Program-made: the position numbers and the translations under genes
Shown here: positions 5,155 to 5,644 of the stretch, piece by piece
Numbering within the stretch: position 1 is the stretch's first letter
Layout: each line of letters opens with the position of its first letter
Origin: Chloroflexota bacterium
GTDB lineage: Bacteria > Chloroflexota > Ktedonobacteria > Ktedonobacterales > Ktedonobacteraceae
Reading direction: 5' to 3'
Assembly (NCBI GenBank): GCA_021828635.1
Contig: JAJZEJ010000703.1
Span: 1 to 5,644, forward strand
DNA length: 5,644 nt
Notes under the pieces: generated by a model
Databases searched by the model: none
The model's input: only the letters and a program-made list of their open reading frames with translations
Told to the model about the DNA's origin: nothing

Positions 5155-5644
5155 GCGTTTCCTCGCTGCTTTTGGTTGAAATGTTCCCCCAAGCCCTTAA
5201 ACTGTTGCTCATCCTTCCATTTACCCTGCCGCGAATAGCATTCCCAGGCTTCACTCAGCAAGAGATCTGAACCTAGTCTGCGAGCTGATGCAATGGCAGC
5301 ATCTATATGTGTGCAGAACATATCGAGATCACCGATTTGGCTGGCCGCCCAACTTTGCTGAACGAGAATGTCAATCCGACTACGTTCTGAGATAGGTAGT
5401 TTCGGACTCAGGCCATTGACCTGTTCAAGTACTACTGCTGCTTGTTTTCCTTGATGCAAGTTGAGAAAAGCCAAGCCTTCATGTAGGTAGAGTCCAGACT
5501 GGCTAAAGTGGATGTATTGAGCGGCTGGATCATTCTTCGCAAGGACTGCCTGGGTACGCTGGGCGGGATCAACTCTAGCCAGCAACTTCTCAGCGGATTC
5601 GAGACCACTGTCTAAGCGGAGAAAATCGATGCTATCTAGTCGAT
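5151..5644 (-). CDS. C-terminal part of a TPR-like helical repeat protein, probably an HTH/TPR regulator (partial)
   Basis: The frame is open from the right edge to the TGA at 5153-5151, giving 163 visible codons. The true start lies outside the window. The TTG at 5585 is internal, because the reading continues upstream without a stop (…SIDFLRLDSGLESAEKL). The protein is all-helical with TPR-like pairs such as GLYLHEGLAFLNLHQGKQAA, SWAASQIGDLDMFCTHIDAA and RLGSDLLLSEAWECYSRQGK. The tail resembles the TPR ends of XRE-type regulators that are abundant in Ktedonobacteria. The DNA-binding N-terminus is not in view, so regulator status is inference. It overlaps the Dabb gene by four bases. Confidence 0.8.
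   Translation of the reverse strand, partial: RLDSIDFLRLDSGLESAEKLLARVDPAQRTQAVLAKNDPAAQYIHFSQSGLYLHEGLAFLNLHQGKQAAVVLEQVNGLSPKLPISERSRIDILVQQSWAASQIGDLDMFCTHIDAAIASARRLGSDLLLSEAWECYSRQGKWKDEQQFKGLGEHFNQKQRGNA

Noticed and set aside
5583..5585. TTG as the start of the TPR-like protein
   Set aside because: The frame stays open to the window edge with a similar helical character, so the gene is cut by the window, not started at 5585.
1..5644. CRISPR array, tRNA, rRNA or transposase gene
   Set aside because: No spaced direct repeats, cloverleaf or rRNA-like stretches, and no DDE or other transposase motifs were seen on either strand.

Overview
The window is a single minus-strand gene train, read from high to low coordinates. 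It fits a large-genome soil bacterium, and Ktedonobacteria (Chloroflexota) is my best guess. That guess rests on the look of the TPR-type regulator tail, the style of the large uncharacterised protein and the mid-range GC content. It is an inference, not a measurement.

In transcription order the layout is: (1) the C-terminal part of a helical, TPR-like protein that runs off the right edge (5151-5644); (2) a Dabb-type stress-responsive alpha/beta-barrel protein joined to it by an ATGA overlap (4855-5154); (3) a 71-residue protein made of four DnaJ-type CxxCxGxG knuckles (4609-4824); (4) a 210-residue protein of unknown function with a TxxSCEGH motif (3973-4605); (5) a DinD homologue, copy 2 (2976-3869); (6) a perfect 22-bp inverted repeat (2916-2968); (7) an 87-bp in-frame remnant of the 3' end of gene 4 (2831-2917); (8) a second DinD homologue, copy 1 (1914-2726); (9) a 605-residue uncharacterised protein joined to copy 1 by a GTGA overlap (100-1917). 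About 100 bp of non-coding DNA with small dyads follows at the left edge.

The central story is an old tandem duplication. Its unit is the 3' tail of the 210-residue protein gene, about 104 bp of intergenic DNA, and dinD. In the downstream unit the tail was cut to 28 codons, exactly where the 22-bp inverted repeat now sits. That downstream DinD has also lost a clean 29-residue segment that both the upstream copy and, from memory, E. coli DinD retain. The leftover tail and parts of the intergenic DNA have changed less than the dinD genes themselves, which suggests a regulatory or recombinational role.

Both DinD proteins end in a short tail containing Q-P-S-L-F, which matches the consensus of beta-sliding-clamp binding peptides. 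E. coli DinD is a LexA-controlled protein that acts on RecA. The working hypothesis is a pair of diverged, replisome-tethered RecA modulators. The shorter one is translationally coupled to a protein that may carry winged-helix, replication-initiator-like domains. The family assignments are solid for DinD, Dabb and the zinc-finger protein. The replisome link and the initiator idea are inference.
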